Positions 17,477 through 25,355 of a stretch of DNA of 64,000 nucleotides are shown here, piece after piece (the stretch's first letter is position 1; each line of letters starts with the position of its first letter). Made by a program: the position numbers and the translations under genes. Source of the DNA: Pseudooceanicola sp. (GTDB lineage Bacteria; Pseudomonadota; Alphaproteobacteria; Rhodobacterales; Rhodobacteraceae); contig NZ_JARGNH010000003.1 in assembly GCF_029213205.1 (NCBI RefSeq), forward strand, positions 124,001 through 188,000, written 5' to 3'. The notes under the pieces were generated by a model. The model was not told the origin of the DNA, ran no database searches, and saw nothing but the letters and a program-made list of their open reading frames with translations.

Positions 17477-18454
17477 CTACCTCCAGGTTTTCTTATAGGC
17501 CCCGGCGGTGGCGGCCTGGCCTTCGGTGAGGCTGGCCAGCATTCCCTCGGGCATCGGCAATCCTGCCGCCTGCGCATCGACCGCGGCGCGAAAATTGCGC
17601 ACCACCTTGGCCACATAGGCGCGCGACCGTTGCCGCCCCTCGATTTTCAGCGCGGTAACCCCGGCCTCGGCCAATTGCGGGATCAAGGTCTCGGCGTTGA
17701 GGCTGACCGGGTCCTCAAACAGGTGGCCGGTCTTTTCCCCGGCCTGGAAACACCCTTTGCAAAGGGTCGGATAGGGCGCTGGCTCTCCGGCCGCGACCTG
17801 GTGGATCGTATACCCGCCCAGCCTGGCCGAAAGCGCGCCCGCTTCGTCGTGATAGTCAACATGGCTCGCCGGGGAACAGACCCCGTTCATGTTGGGTGAT
17901 TGTCCGGTGGCATAGGACGAGAGCATACAGCGCCCCTCGGCCATGACGCATAGGCCACCAAACACGAACACCTCGGTCTCGACCTCGGTTTCGGCGTTGA
18001 TCGCGGTGATTTCCTGCACCGAGAGCACCCGCGGCAGCACCACCCGTTTCACGCCAAAGGCACGGGCATAGAAATTGATCATGTCGGCATTGGCGGCGGC
18101 CGCCTGCACCGACAGATGGCGGCGCAGGTTCGGGTGATGCTGCGCGGCATGGGCCAGCAGCCCCAGATCGGCCAGAATGACCGCATCGGCGCCCGCGCTT
18201 TCGGCATCGGCGAGGGCGCGATGCCACAGGGGTTCTGCACCGGCGCGTGGAAAGGTGTTGATCGCCACCAGCACCTTGGCGCCGTGATCATGGGCAAAGG
18301 CGATGCCGTCGCGGATCTCGTCACGATCAAAATTCAGCCCCGGGAAATTGCGCGCATTGGTCTCGTCGGCAAAACCGCAATAGACCGTATGCGCCCCGGC
18401 CTTGACGGCAGCGCGGAGCGAGGCCGGCGTACCAGCCGGGCAGACGATCTCCAT
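17477..18454 (-). CDS. ubiU: UbiU, O2-independent ubiquinone hydroxylation component (U32 family)
   Basis: This 325-residue U32-family protein is the partner of UbiV. I start it at ATG 18454 (MEIVCPAGTPASLRAAV), which overlaps the ubiT stop as TAATG; an ATG two codons upstream is also possible. Cysteines for the 4Fe-4S cluster lie in GGLCVMAEGRC, MNGVCSP and TLCKGC. Typical U32 segments are DETNARNFPGLNF and LKIEGRQRS. Together with UbiV it replaces the oxygen-dependent flavin hydroxylases when oxygen is absent. Order and coupling ubiT-ubiU-ubiV-DUF2478 suggest one transcript from the promoter region near 19050. Confidence 0.94.
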   Translation of the reverse strand: MEIVCPAGTPASLRAAVKAGAHTVYCGFADETNARNFPGLNFDRDEIRDGIAFAHDHGAKVLVAINTFPRAGAEPLWHRALADAESAGADAVILADLGLLAHAAQHHPNLRRHLSVQAAAANADMINFYARAFGVKRVVLPRVLSVQEITAINAETEVETEVFVFGGLCVMAEGRCMLSSYATGQSPNMNGVCSPASHVDYHDEAGALSARLGGYTIHQVAAGEPAPYPTLCKGCFQAGEKTGHLFEDPVSLNAETLIPQLAEAGVTALKIEGRQRSRAYVAKVVRNFRAAVDAQAAGLPMPEGMLASLTEGQAATAGAYKKTWR

Positions 18455-18996
18455 TACCATCCGTCGATCTCCTCATGCCGGGACAGGGCCACGCCGGTTC
18501 TGGCTTCGGCCAGCGCGATCAACCGCTTCACCTGCGCGGCAAACGGCCCCGACATGGCCTGCGCCTCTGCCGAGAGGTCCAGTTCGGCATCGTCAATCGC
18601 ATTGCGCAGCGCCAGCACGGCGGCGGTGTCGCCCTCGATCAGCAGATCGCGTGAGAAAAACAGCGCGTCGCCATCATAGGTGCCATGCACCATGCCCAAC
18701 AAACCGGCCAGAGGTCCGGCGATGCGGGCATCTCCGCGCAACTTCCGGCGCGATAGATAGAGCCGGGGTTTGCCGCCGCGCGGTTCCAGCAGAATCGAAA
18801 TCGGAAGGTCGGTCGGATCCAGCACAAAGCGTGTCTGATCATAGCGGCCAAGCCTGCGAAACATCCCGGGATGACGCTGGGCCAGGTGCCGGGCAAACCC
18901 GGCAAGCGCCATCGAAAGTGGGGTCACAGGCACCCAGCGCAGCGCCAAGGCCGGCAAGCGCGGGAACAGGGGCAGATGAACCGATTGAGATGACAT
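18454..18996 (-). CDS. ubiT: UbiT, SCP2-domain ubiquinone biosynthesis accessory factor
   Basis: This 180-residue protein has an SCP2 sterol-carrier-type lipid-binding domain (about residues 30-130). UbiT is the anaerobic counterpart of UbiJ and is thought to carry the isoprenoid intermediates to the enzymes. I chose ATG 18996 (MSSQSVHLPLF) because GGAG lies at the right distance upstream; the frame stays open nine codons further. It is first in the operon and overlaps ubiU. The Fnr-type palindrome at 19072-19095 is 87 bases from its start, which would place a class II promoter start near 19042. Confidence 0.9.
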   Translation of the reverse strand: MSSQSVHLPLFPRLPALALRWVPVTPLSMALAGFARHLAQRHPGMFRRLGRYDQTRFVLDPTDLPISILLEPRGGKPRLYLSRRKLRGDARIAGPLAGLLGMVHGTYDGDALFFSRDLLIEGDTAAVLALRNAIDDAELDLSAEAQAMSGPFAAQVKRLIALAEARTGVALSRHEEIDGW

Positions 18997-19071
18997 AAGG
19001 GCAGCTCCGTTTCGGGGAGGCAACGCCTGAGGCGGCGGCGCTGCAGCGGTCCTAACGGGTTTGACCGGTTC

Positions 19072-19095
19072 AAAACTTGACGATGGTCAAGTTTT
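19072..19095. promoter_or_regulatory. Extended palindrome with TTGAC-N4-GTCAA core between ubiT and ubiD
   Basis: Ten-base arms AAAACTTGAC and GTCAAGTTTT flank the spacer GATG; the core TTGACGATGGTCAA is 19077-19090. It is the longest of the three copies in the window and lies between the divergent ubiT and ubiD-like genes. Class II spacing would give starts about 19042 (minus) and 19125 (plus), both upstream of the genes and, on the plus side, just upstream of the AAAAGGA ribosome site. Fnr-type control of anaerobic ubiquinone genes is biologically expected. Confidence 0.65.
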
Positions 19096-19238
19096 CCCGG
19101 GCGACCCGATGTTAGGGCGGCAGAAAGCCCAAAAGGAATTCTCCAATCCGCTCGCTGCCCGCCTTTGCATCCCTGCGCGCGTTTCTGGATTGGAATGCGG
19201 CGCAAGGCGATCTGGTCACCATTCCCGATGCGGTTTCG

Positions 19239-20642
19239 GTGCGTCATCAGATGACGGCCGTTCATCGTGCGGTGCTGGAAAGCGGCGGCCCGATCCTGCG
19301 CTTTGACAATCCGGTTCTGGATGACGGAACCCGCAGCAAGATGCCGGTGGTGGTGAACCTTTTCGGAAGCACCGAACGGGTCGCTGCCGGGCTTGGCGTG
19401 GCGCCGGAGGGGCTGGACGATCTGGGGGCGTTCCTGGCCGCCTTGCGCGCGCCCAGCCCGCCCGAGGGCATGCGCGATGCGATGTCGCGCTGGCCGATGC
19501 TGAAGGCGGCCCTGGCGACACGCCCCAAGCTGGTGAAGAACGCGCTGGTGCAGCAGAACGTGATCGAGGATGTCGATCTGGCCCGCCTGCCGATCCAGAC
19601 CCATTGGCCGGGCGATGCCGGGCCGTTGATCACATGGCCGGTGGTTCTGACCCGCCCACACGACAGCAAGCCCGACGAGATTGGCCGCTATAACGCCGGT
19701 GTCTACCGCGCACAGGTGATCGGACGCGACCGGATCATCCTGCGCTGGCTGGCCCATCGCGGCGGGGCCGCACATCATCGCAGCTGGCAAAAGGCGGCGG
19801 CACCGATGCCCGTCGCAATTGCCCTTGGGGCAGATCCCGCGACAGTGCTTTCGGCCGCGCTGCCACTGCCCGAAACCATCAGCGAGCTCAGCTTCGCCGG
19901 GGTCTTTTCCGGCGCCCGTCCGCGCCTTGTTCCCGCCAGAACCGTGCCGCTCATGGTGCCAGCCGATGCGGAAATGGTGATCGAAGGCTGGGTCGATCCC
20001 GCCGAAACCGCCCCCGAAGGCCCGTTTGGCGATCACACCGGGTATTACAACGCGCCCGCCGCCTTTCCGGTGATGAGTGTCAGCGCCCTGACCACCCGCG
20101 ACGATCCGCTTTATCTTTCCACCTATACCGGCCGCCCCCCGGATGAACCGTCCATCATCGGCGAGGTGTTCAACCGGCTGGCCTTGCCGGTGATCCGGGG
20201 CCAGATCCCCGAAATCCGGGATCTCTGGCTGCCACCGGCGGCCTGTTCCTATCGCATGGCGGTGATTTCGATCGACAAGCGGTATCCCGGACAGGCGCGT
20301 CGCGTGATGATGGCGCTGTGGGGAATGTTGCCGCAGTTCAGCTATACCAAGATGATCATCGTGGTCGACGGTGACATCGACCCGCGCAACTGGGATGACA
20401 TCGCCTGGGCGCTGGCCACGCGGATGGACCCGGAACGCGATGTGATGATCGTGGAAAAGACACCCATGGACTATCTCGATTTCGCCTCGCCCGTGGAAGG
20501 GCTGGCCGGAAAGATCGGCATTGATGCCACCAACAAACTTGGCGCCGAGACAACCCGCGACTGGGGCCAGGTGATGCAGACCGCCCCGGAGGACGCGGCA
20601 TTTGCCGCCGATCTTCTGGCGCGCCTGAAAGGAATGACATGA
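19239..20642 (+). CDS. ubiD: UbiD-family prenylated-FMN decarboxylase, start uncertain
   Basis: From GTG 19239 the product has 467 residues and is a UbiD-type decarboxylase: FGDHTGYYN, the substrate-site region DEPSIIGEVFNRLALPVIRGQIPEI and the D-x-D-x-R-x-W-D-D-I-A-W-A-x-x-T-R motif. However, family-like sequence (SLRAFLDWNAAQGDLVTIPDAVSV) continues in frame upstream to at least 19146, and the frame is open to a stop at 19113. A ribosome site AAAAGGA lies at 19131-19137, but no ATG, GTG or TTG occurs in frame between; the best-spaced codon is ATC 19146. It decarboxylates a prenylated hydroxybenzoate and uses the cofactor made by UbiX, whose gene overlaps its stop. Other UbiD substrates are possible. 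Confidence 0.88.
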   Translation: MRHQMTAVHRAVLESGGPILRFDNPVLDDGTRSKMPVVVNLFGSTERVAAGLGVAPEGLDDLGAFLAALRAPSPPEGMRDAMSRWPMLKAALATRPKLVKNALVQQNVIEDVDLARLPIQTHWPGDAGPLITWPVVLTRPHDSKPDEIGRYNAGVYRAQVIGRDRIILRWLAHRGGAAHHRSWQKAAAPMPVAIALGADPATVLSAALPLPETISELSFAGVFSGARPRLVPARTVPLMVPADAEMVIEGWVDPAETAPEGPFGDHTGYYNAPAAFPVMSVSALTTRDDPLYLSTYTGRPPDEPSIIGEVFNRLALPVIRGQIPEIRDLWLPPAACSYRMAVISIDKRYPGQARRVMMALWGMLPQFSYTKMIIVVDGDIDPRNWDDIAWALATRMDPERDVMIVEKTPMDYLDFASPVEGLAGKIGIDATNKLGAETTRDWGQVMQTAPEDAAFAADLLARLKGMT

Positions 20643-21199
20643 CCCGTATTGTTCTTGGCGTTTCCGGTGCTTCCGGGGCCGCGCTTGCATTGGCCACCGC
20701 GCGCCTTCTTGTGACTCTGGGCATCGAGATTGATCTGGTCGTTTCCCCGGCCGCCGAAAGGACCCTGCGCGAGGAATGCGGGGCCGGGGCATTGGCCGAA
20801 CTGACCGACCTCGCGGATCAACGACACGGGTCCGGCGATATTGGCGCGCGCATCGCCTCGGGCTCGGCTCCACTCGCCGGAATGATCGTCGCCCCCTGTT
20901 CGATGCGCAGCCTTGCAGCAATAGCCAACGGGCTTGATGACAACCTGATCACCCGCGCCGCCAGCGTGCAACTCAAGGAACGCCGCCCGCTGATCCTGCT
21001 GGCACGCGAGGCACCACTCACCCTTGCCCATCTGCGCAACATGACCGCCGCAACGGAAATGGGGGCGATTGTGCTGCCGCCGGTGCCCGCCTTTTACCTC
21101 AAACCGCAGGGCCTGAACGCGGTGGTTGACCAGATCGCGGCACGGGCCGTCGATCTGTTGCGGCTTGGGCCACAGGTGGCGCAGGGCTGGACCGGATAG
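20639..21199 (+). CDS. ubiX: UbiX flavin prenyltransferase
   Basis: This 186-residue enzyme joins dimethylallyl phosphate to FMN, making the prenylated-FMN cofactor needed by UbiD. The N-terminal FMN-binding motif GVSGASGAALALATARLL, the APCSMRSLAAIANGLDDNLITRAA region and the LARE-x-P segment are typical of UbiX. It overlaps the ubiD-like stop by four bases (ATGA), so both products are coupled. The gene pair lies divergent to ubiTUV, giving a compact set for making ubiquinone in the absence of oxygen. Confidence 0.95.
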   Translation: MTRIVLGVSGASGAALALATARLLVTLGIEIDLVVSPAAERTLREECGAGALAELTDLADQRHGSGDIGARIASGSAPLAGMIVAPCSMRSLAAIANGLDDNLITRAASVQLKERRPLILLAREAPLTLAHLRNMTAATEMGAIVLPPVPAFYLKPQGLNAVVDQIAARAVDLLRLGPQVAQGWTG

Positions 21200-21324
21200 A
21201 GATTGCGGTGGTTCTGGAGTGGGGGCCGCCCGCGCGGCCTGCCATGGCACAGTTTGCGCAGGGGGCAGGGCGCTGACCGCCGGTTTCACTGGCGGACCGC
21301 GCCCGCAGGCGATGGTTTCGAAAA

Positions 21325-21737
<413 letters not shown>

Positions 21738-21796
21738 GCGTGTCGCCTATCGCAAAACCCGGCGCCTGGTCAACAGAAACGACATCGCCAGGGGAA

Positions 21797-21817
21797 ATGG
21801 TTTTCGACGAAAACCAT
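21797..21817. repeat. Odd palindrome, family C
   Basis: Arms ATGGTTTTCG and CGAAAACCAT around a central A. It lies four bases before a second palindrome (21822-21843) in the gap between rnpB and uspA. Other members of the AAAA...TTTT family are at 31020-31114 and 36318-36339. Confidence 0.6.
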
Positions 21818-21821
21818 TGGC

Positions 21822-21843
21822 AAAACTCTTGGCCAAGAGTTTT
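21822..21843. repeat. 22-bp perfect palindrome, family C
   Basis: Arms AAAACTCTTGG and CCAAGAGTTTT abut without a spacer, followed by CGCC. It is close in design to the palindrome at 31067-31090 (same TTGGCCAA centre). It lies about 80 bases upstream of uspA, and on the minus strand upstream of the rnpB 5' end. Confidence 0.65.
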
Positions 21844-21922
21844 CGCCGCGCCGTTCCCGCCGGAATTCGGTGATGGACGGATTTGCGTCCATGCGTCATC
21901 ATTGCTGCCGGGAGACCCAAAA

Positions 21923-22381
21923 ATGATGCGCAAGTTTCTTGTCATCCTCGATGACAGCCGCGAATGCCTGAACGCCATGCGCTTTGCAGCGATGCGCGCC
22001 GCCAAGACCGGTGGCGGTGTCGCCATCCTGTCGATCATCGCGCCCGAGGAGTTCAGCCATTGGATCGGCGTCGGCGAGGTGATGCGCGAAGAGGCCCGTG
22101 AGCGGATCGAGGTGCATTTCGAGGTCTTTGCCAAATGGATGCGTGACCGGCAGGGGGTCGACCCGACGCTGATCATCCGCGAGGGCGAGGCGGTGCCGGA
22201 AATTCTGGCGCAGATCCGCGAGGATCCGGATATCGGGGTGCTGGTGTTGGGGGCGGGGAGCGACAAATCCGGTCCCGGCCCGCTGGTCAGCCAGCTGACC
22301 AAAAGTGCCGGCAGCTTGCCGATTCCGGTGACCATCGTGCCGGGCGATCTGTCGAAAGAGCGGCTTGAGGCGATCACCTGA
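21923..22381 (+). CDS. Universal stress protein UspA family
   Basis: This is a single-domain, 152-residue Usp protein. Start ATG 21923 follows GGAG by eight bases; the next codon is also ATG. The N-terminal strand RKFLVILDDSRE, and the C-terminal G-x2-G-x9-S/T type loop (VLGAGSDKSGPGPLVSQLT) support nucleotide binding in the Usp fold, though the loop departs from the classic GSxG form. Such proteins accumulate in stress or growth arrest. It stands alone between rnpB and nfuA, 98 bases before the latter. Confidence 0.85.
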   Translation: MMRKFLVILDDSRECLNAMRFAAMRAAKTGGGVAILSIIAPEEFSHWIGVGEVMREEARERIEVHFEVFAKWMRDRQGVDPTLIIREGEAVPEILAQIREDPDIGVLVLGAGSDKSGPGPLVSQLTKSAGSLPIPVTIVPGDLSKERLEAIT

Positions 22382-22479
22382 CCCCAATCCGGCCCGGCGG
22401 AGAATTCAAACCGCCCGATTGTTGACTTCCCCGGCGCCGAGGCCCATATCAAAGACCTCAGGACAAAGAGGCATTGCCG

Positions 22480-23043
22480 ATGTTCATTCAGACCGAATCC
22501 ACCCCCAATCCTGCGACGTTGAAATTCCTGCCCGGGCAATCCGTGCTGGACACCGGCACCGCGGATTTTCCGGTTGCCGAGGCCGCCAATGCTTCGCCGC
22601 TGGCACAGCGCATCTTTGCCGTCGAGGGCGTCACCGGCGTGTTCTTTGGCACCGATTTTGTCACCGTCACCAAGGCGGATTCGGTGGAATGGGACCATAT
22701 CAAGCCCGCGCTTCTGGGCGCGATCATGGAACATTTCCAATCCGGCGATCCGGTGATGGCGGTGGATGGCAAGGCGGCTTCCGGCCATGCCGATCACGAT
22801 GGCGAAGATGGCGAGATTGTCAGCCAGATCAAAGAATTGCTTGACACGCGGGTGCGCCCGGCGGTGGCCCAAGATGGCGGCGACATCACCTTTCACGGCT
22901 TTGACCGCGGTGTTGTCTATCTGCATATGCAGGGCGCCTGCGCCGGTTGCCCGTCCTCGACCCTGACCCTGAAGATGGGCATCGAGAACCTGCTGCGCCA
23001 CTACATTCCCGAAGTAACCGAGGTGCGACCGGTTGCCGTCTGA
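22480..23043 (+). CDS. nfuA: NfuA/NifU-like iron-sulfur cluster carrier
   Basis: This 187-residue protein starts at ATG 22480 (MFIQTESTPNPATLKF) after an AAAGAGG site. The N-terminal Nfu domain (1-90) is of the HIRIP5/NFU1 type; the C-terminal NifU-like domain has the cluster-binding CAGCPSS (CxxC). It delivers 4Fe-4S clusters to target proteins. The window encodes several likely cluster enzymes, including UbiU and UbiV. It overlaps tsaB by 11 bases, starting a three-gene operon nfuA-tsaB-rimI, an arrangement common in Rhodobacteraceae. Confidence 0.94.
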   Translation: MFIQTESTPNPATLKFLPGQSVLDTGTADFPVAEAANASPLAQRIFAVEGVTGVFFGTDFVTVTKADSVEWDHIKPALLGAIMEHFQSGDPVMAVDGKAASGHADHDGEDGEIVSQIKELLDTRVRPAVAQDGGDITFHGFDRGVVYLHMQGACAGCPSSTLTLKMGIENLLRHYIPEVTEVRPVAV

Positions 23044-23623
23044 TCATCTGACGCTGGGCTTTGACACATCGGCCGCGCATTGCGCGGCCGCTTTGCTGTC
23101 GGGCTCCGAGGTGATTGCCGCCCGCGCCGAGGCGATGGGGCGGGGTCAGGCCGAACGGCTGTTTCCGCTGATCGAGGAGCTGCTGACCGAATCCGGGATC
23201 CGCTGGCGCGATCTGAGCCGGATCGGGGTCGGCACCGGGCCGGGCAATTTCACCGGCATCCGCATCGCGGTTGCGGCGGCACGCGGTCTGGCGCTGTCGC
23301 TGGATGTGCCCGTGATCGGGATCAGCAGCTTTGCCGCCACCCGTCTGACCCGCCCTGGCGCCGCAGTTGCGGTGTCGGCACCGCGCGGTCAGGTCTATCT
23401 GGAGCGCCCGGGTGATCCCCCGGTGCTGGTCGATGCCGCCGAAGCGCAGGGCGCCGCCATGCCGCCGGCGGCGGTGGACCTCGCCATCGCCATCGCCCGC
23501 GCGGCGAATGCGGTGGCGTATCAGGCCAGTGATCCGTTGCCGCCGCCTGCGCCGCTTTATCTGCGCGCTGCCGACGCCGCGCCGCCGCGCGATGCGCCGC
23601 CCGAGATCGTCGATGACGCCTGA
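23033..23623 (+). CDS. tsaB: TsaB, tRNA threonylcarbamoyladenosine synthesis protein
   Basis: TsaB is a partner of TsaD in making t6A37 in tRNAs that read ANN codons. The product is 196 residues from TTG 23033, which lies inside the end of nfuA; no ATG fits the family N-terminus (LTLGFDTSAAH). The ASKHA-fold hallmark GVGTGPGNFTGIRIAVAAA is clear. The C-terminal half is Ala/Pro-rich and shorter than in E. coli. It overlaps rimI by 11 bases. TsaB-RimI adjacency is conserved across many bacteria. Confidence 0.92.
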   Translation: MPSDHLTLGFDTSAAHCAAALLSGSEVIAARAEAMGRGQAERLFPLIEELLTESGIRWRDLSRIGVGTGPGNFTGIRIAVAAARGLALSLDVPVIGISSFAATRLTRPGAAVAVSAPRGQVYLERPGDPPVLVDAAEAQGAAMPPAAVDLAIAIARAANAVAYQASDPLPPPAPLYLRAADAAPPRDAPPEIVDDA

Positions 23624-24077
23624 GGCAATGACAGCCGCTGCGGTCAATCCCGTCGATCTGGCGGCGCTGCATGCTCGCGCCTTCACCACGCCGCGGCCTT
23701 GGGGCGCAGAGGAATTCACAGCGCTTCTGGCCAGCCCCGGGGTGTTCTGCCTGACTGCCCCTGCCACCGCCACCGCTGGCCTCGGCGCTCTGCTGCTTGG
23801 CCGGGTGGTCGCGGATGAGGTGGAGTTGCTGACCCTGGCCACCGCCCCCGAAGCGCGGCGTTGTGGCCATGGCCGCGCCCTGCTGGCCGGGTTCGAGGCC
23901 GCAGCGGCAGGCCGTGGCGCCGGTTCCGCCTTTCTCGAGGTCGCCGCCGACAATGCCGCAGCACTTGCGCTCTATCAAAGCGCCGGTTGGATCGAGGCCG
24001 CACGGCGCCCGGGCTATTTCCGCGCGCCGGACGGGCACCGCAGCGATGCCGTGATTCTGCGCAAATCGCTGGTTTGA
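23613..24077 (+). CDS. rimI: RimI-like N-acetyltransferase (GNAT)
   Basis: This 154-residue GNAT acetyltransferase starts at ATG 23613 inside the tsaB end; ATG 23628 is an alternative. Motif A for acetyl-CoA is ARRCGHGRALL, followed by the ADNAAALALYQSAGW helix typical of RimI. The usual role is N-terminal acetylation of ribosomal protein S18. It ends the nfuA-tsaB-rimI operon. Confidence 0.88.
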   Translation: MTPEAMTAAAVNPVDLAALHARAFTTPRPWGAEEFTALLASPGVFCLTAPATATAGLGALLLGRVVADEVELLTLATAPEARRCGHGRALLAGFEAAAAGRGAGSAFLEVAADNAAALALYQSAGWIEAARRPGYFRAPDGHRSDAVILRKSLV

Positions 24078-24154
24078 TGTTACGCTGAAACCGGTGGGAC
24101 CGTCTCTGATTGCCGGATTTCACTATTGACGCGGTTTCGCGGCATGGTCCTAAC

Positions 24155-24187
24155 TTGACCGCGTGATCAAAAATGATCTGCTAGCAT
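24155..24187 (+). promoter_or_regulatory. Possible promoter and operator of the BMP-ABC operon
   Basis: TTGACC at 24155-24160 could be a -35 element; a -10 near CTGCTA/TAGCAT (24178-24187) is weak. Between them lies an inverted repeat GATCA-N4-TGATC (24165-24178), positioned where a repressor could block transcription. The operon starts at 24236 with GGGAGAA as ribosome site. No purine riboswitch was recognised. Confidence 0.3.
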
Positions 24188-24235
24188 AACGGGCGCCGGG
24201 CCTGGCCCTTTGCTGAACCAACCGGGAGAACACCA

Positions 24236-25225
24236 ATGACCGTGATGACAAGAATCCTCGGCGCCGCCGCCGCACTTGCGCTGAGTGCAGGCGCGAGCTT
24301 GGCTGAGCCCGCGCTGATCTTTGACCTTGGCGGAAAGTTCGACAAATCCTTCAACGAAGCCGCGTATAACGGTGCCAAGCGCTGGGCCGAAGAAACCGGC
24401 AGCACCTTCCGTGAGATCGAGCTGCAATCCGAAGCGCAGCGCGAACAGGCGCTGCGCCGCTTTGCCGAAGCCGGGGCCAACCCGGTGATCATGACCGGGT
24501 TCGCCTTTGGCAATGTGTTGTCCGAAGTCGCCCCCGATTACCCGGACACCAAATTCGCGATCATCGACATGGTGGTTGATCAGCCCAACGTCCGCTCGGT
24601 GGTGTTCAACGAACATGAGGGATCGTTTCTGGTCGGGATGATGGCGGCGATGGCGTCGAAATCCGGCACGGTCGGGTTCATCGGCGGCATGGATATCCCG
24701 CTGATCCGCAAATTCGCCTGTGGCTATGTCCAGGGCGTCAAGGCGGCGAACCCCGACGCCAAGGTGATCCAGAACATGACCGGCACCACCCCGGCGGCCT
24801 GGAACGACCCGGTGAAGGGGTCTGAGCTGACCAAGGCGCAGATTTCCCAAGGCGCCGATGTGGTCTATGCCGCCGCCGGTGGCACCGGGGTCGGCGTTCT
24901 GCAAACCGCAGCGGATGAGAACATCCTGTCGATCGGTGTCGACAGCAACCAGAACTACATGCATCCGGGCAAGGTTCTGACCTCGATGCTGAAACGGGTC
25001 GACAACGCGGTTTATGACGCGATGACGGCCGGGCCGGACATGGAAACCGGGTTCAACGTGATGGGCATCGCCAATGGCGGTATCAGCTTTGCAATGGATG
25101 AAAACAACGCATCGCTGGTGAGCGACAAGATGCTGGCGGTCACCTATAAGGCCGCGCTGGATATCGCGACCGGCGCGGTTTCTGTGCATGATTACATGTC
25201 CGACAACACCTGCCCGGTCGAGTGA
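24236..25225 (+). CDS. BMP-family ABC transporter substrate-binding protein (nucleoside/purine type)
   Basis: This 329-residue protein has a signal peptide (residues about 1-23, ending SLAEP) and the BMP (PnrA/TmpC-like) fold; hallmark segments are DLGGKFDKSFNEAAYNGAKRW, FAFGNVL, FIGGMDIPLIRKFACGYVQGV and IGVDSNQN. Family members bind nucleosides or purine bases in the periplasm. It heads an operon with a two-domain ATPase and two permeases, with a hairpin terminator-like element after it that would favour binding-protein excess. The nearby guanine deaminase and the purine nucleoside phosphorylase at 44468 fit a purine role. The exact ligand cannot be read from sequence. Confidence 0.9.
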   Translation: MTVMTRILGAAAALALSAGASLAEPALIFDLGGKFDKSFNEAAYNGAKRWAEETGSTFREIELQSEAQREQALRRFAEAGANPVIMTGFAFGNVLSEVAPDYPDTKFAIIDMVVDQPNVRSVVFNEHEGSFLVGMMAAMASKSGTVGFIGGMDIPLIRKFACGYVQGVKAANPDAKVIQNMTGTTPAAWNDPVKGSELTKAQISQGADVVYAAAGGTGVGVLQTAADENILSIGVDSNQNYMHPGKVLTSMLKRVDNAVYDAMTAGPDMETGFNVMGIANGGISFAMDENNASLVSDKMLAVTYKAALDIATGAVSVHDYMSDNTCPVE

Positions 25226-25246
25226 TCTGAGCAGGGCAAGTTAAAG

Positions 25247-25277
25247 CGAAGCGGCGGGCAACCGCTGCTTCGTTTTT
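25247..25277 (+). terminator. Rho-independent (partial) terminator after the BMP gene
   Basis: Eleven-base arms CGAAGCGGCGG and CCGCTGCTTCG (one G-T pair) with a GCAA tetraloop are followed by TTTTT. It lies between the binding-protein gene and its own ATPase gene, so it probably allows partial read-through. Confidence 0.85.
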
Positions 25278-25355
25278 GTCGCGGCGGGGCGGCGCCCCTC
25301 CAAACCATTGACGCAAAAAGATTGCGCGCCCGGCGCAGTCAGGCATGGTGAGCGC

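Noticed and set aside
19061-19073. Second Fnr-like box TTGACCGGTTCAA next to the ubi palindrome
   Set aside because: The half-sites are one base too close (N5 instead of N6), so it does not fit Fnr-type spacing.
18924-20921. A 665-codon minus-strand frame opposite the ubiD-like gene
   Set aside because: It shows Arg/Gly/His-rich low-information sequence and opposes a clear UbiD; no family features.
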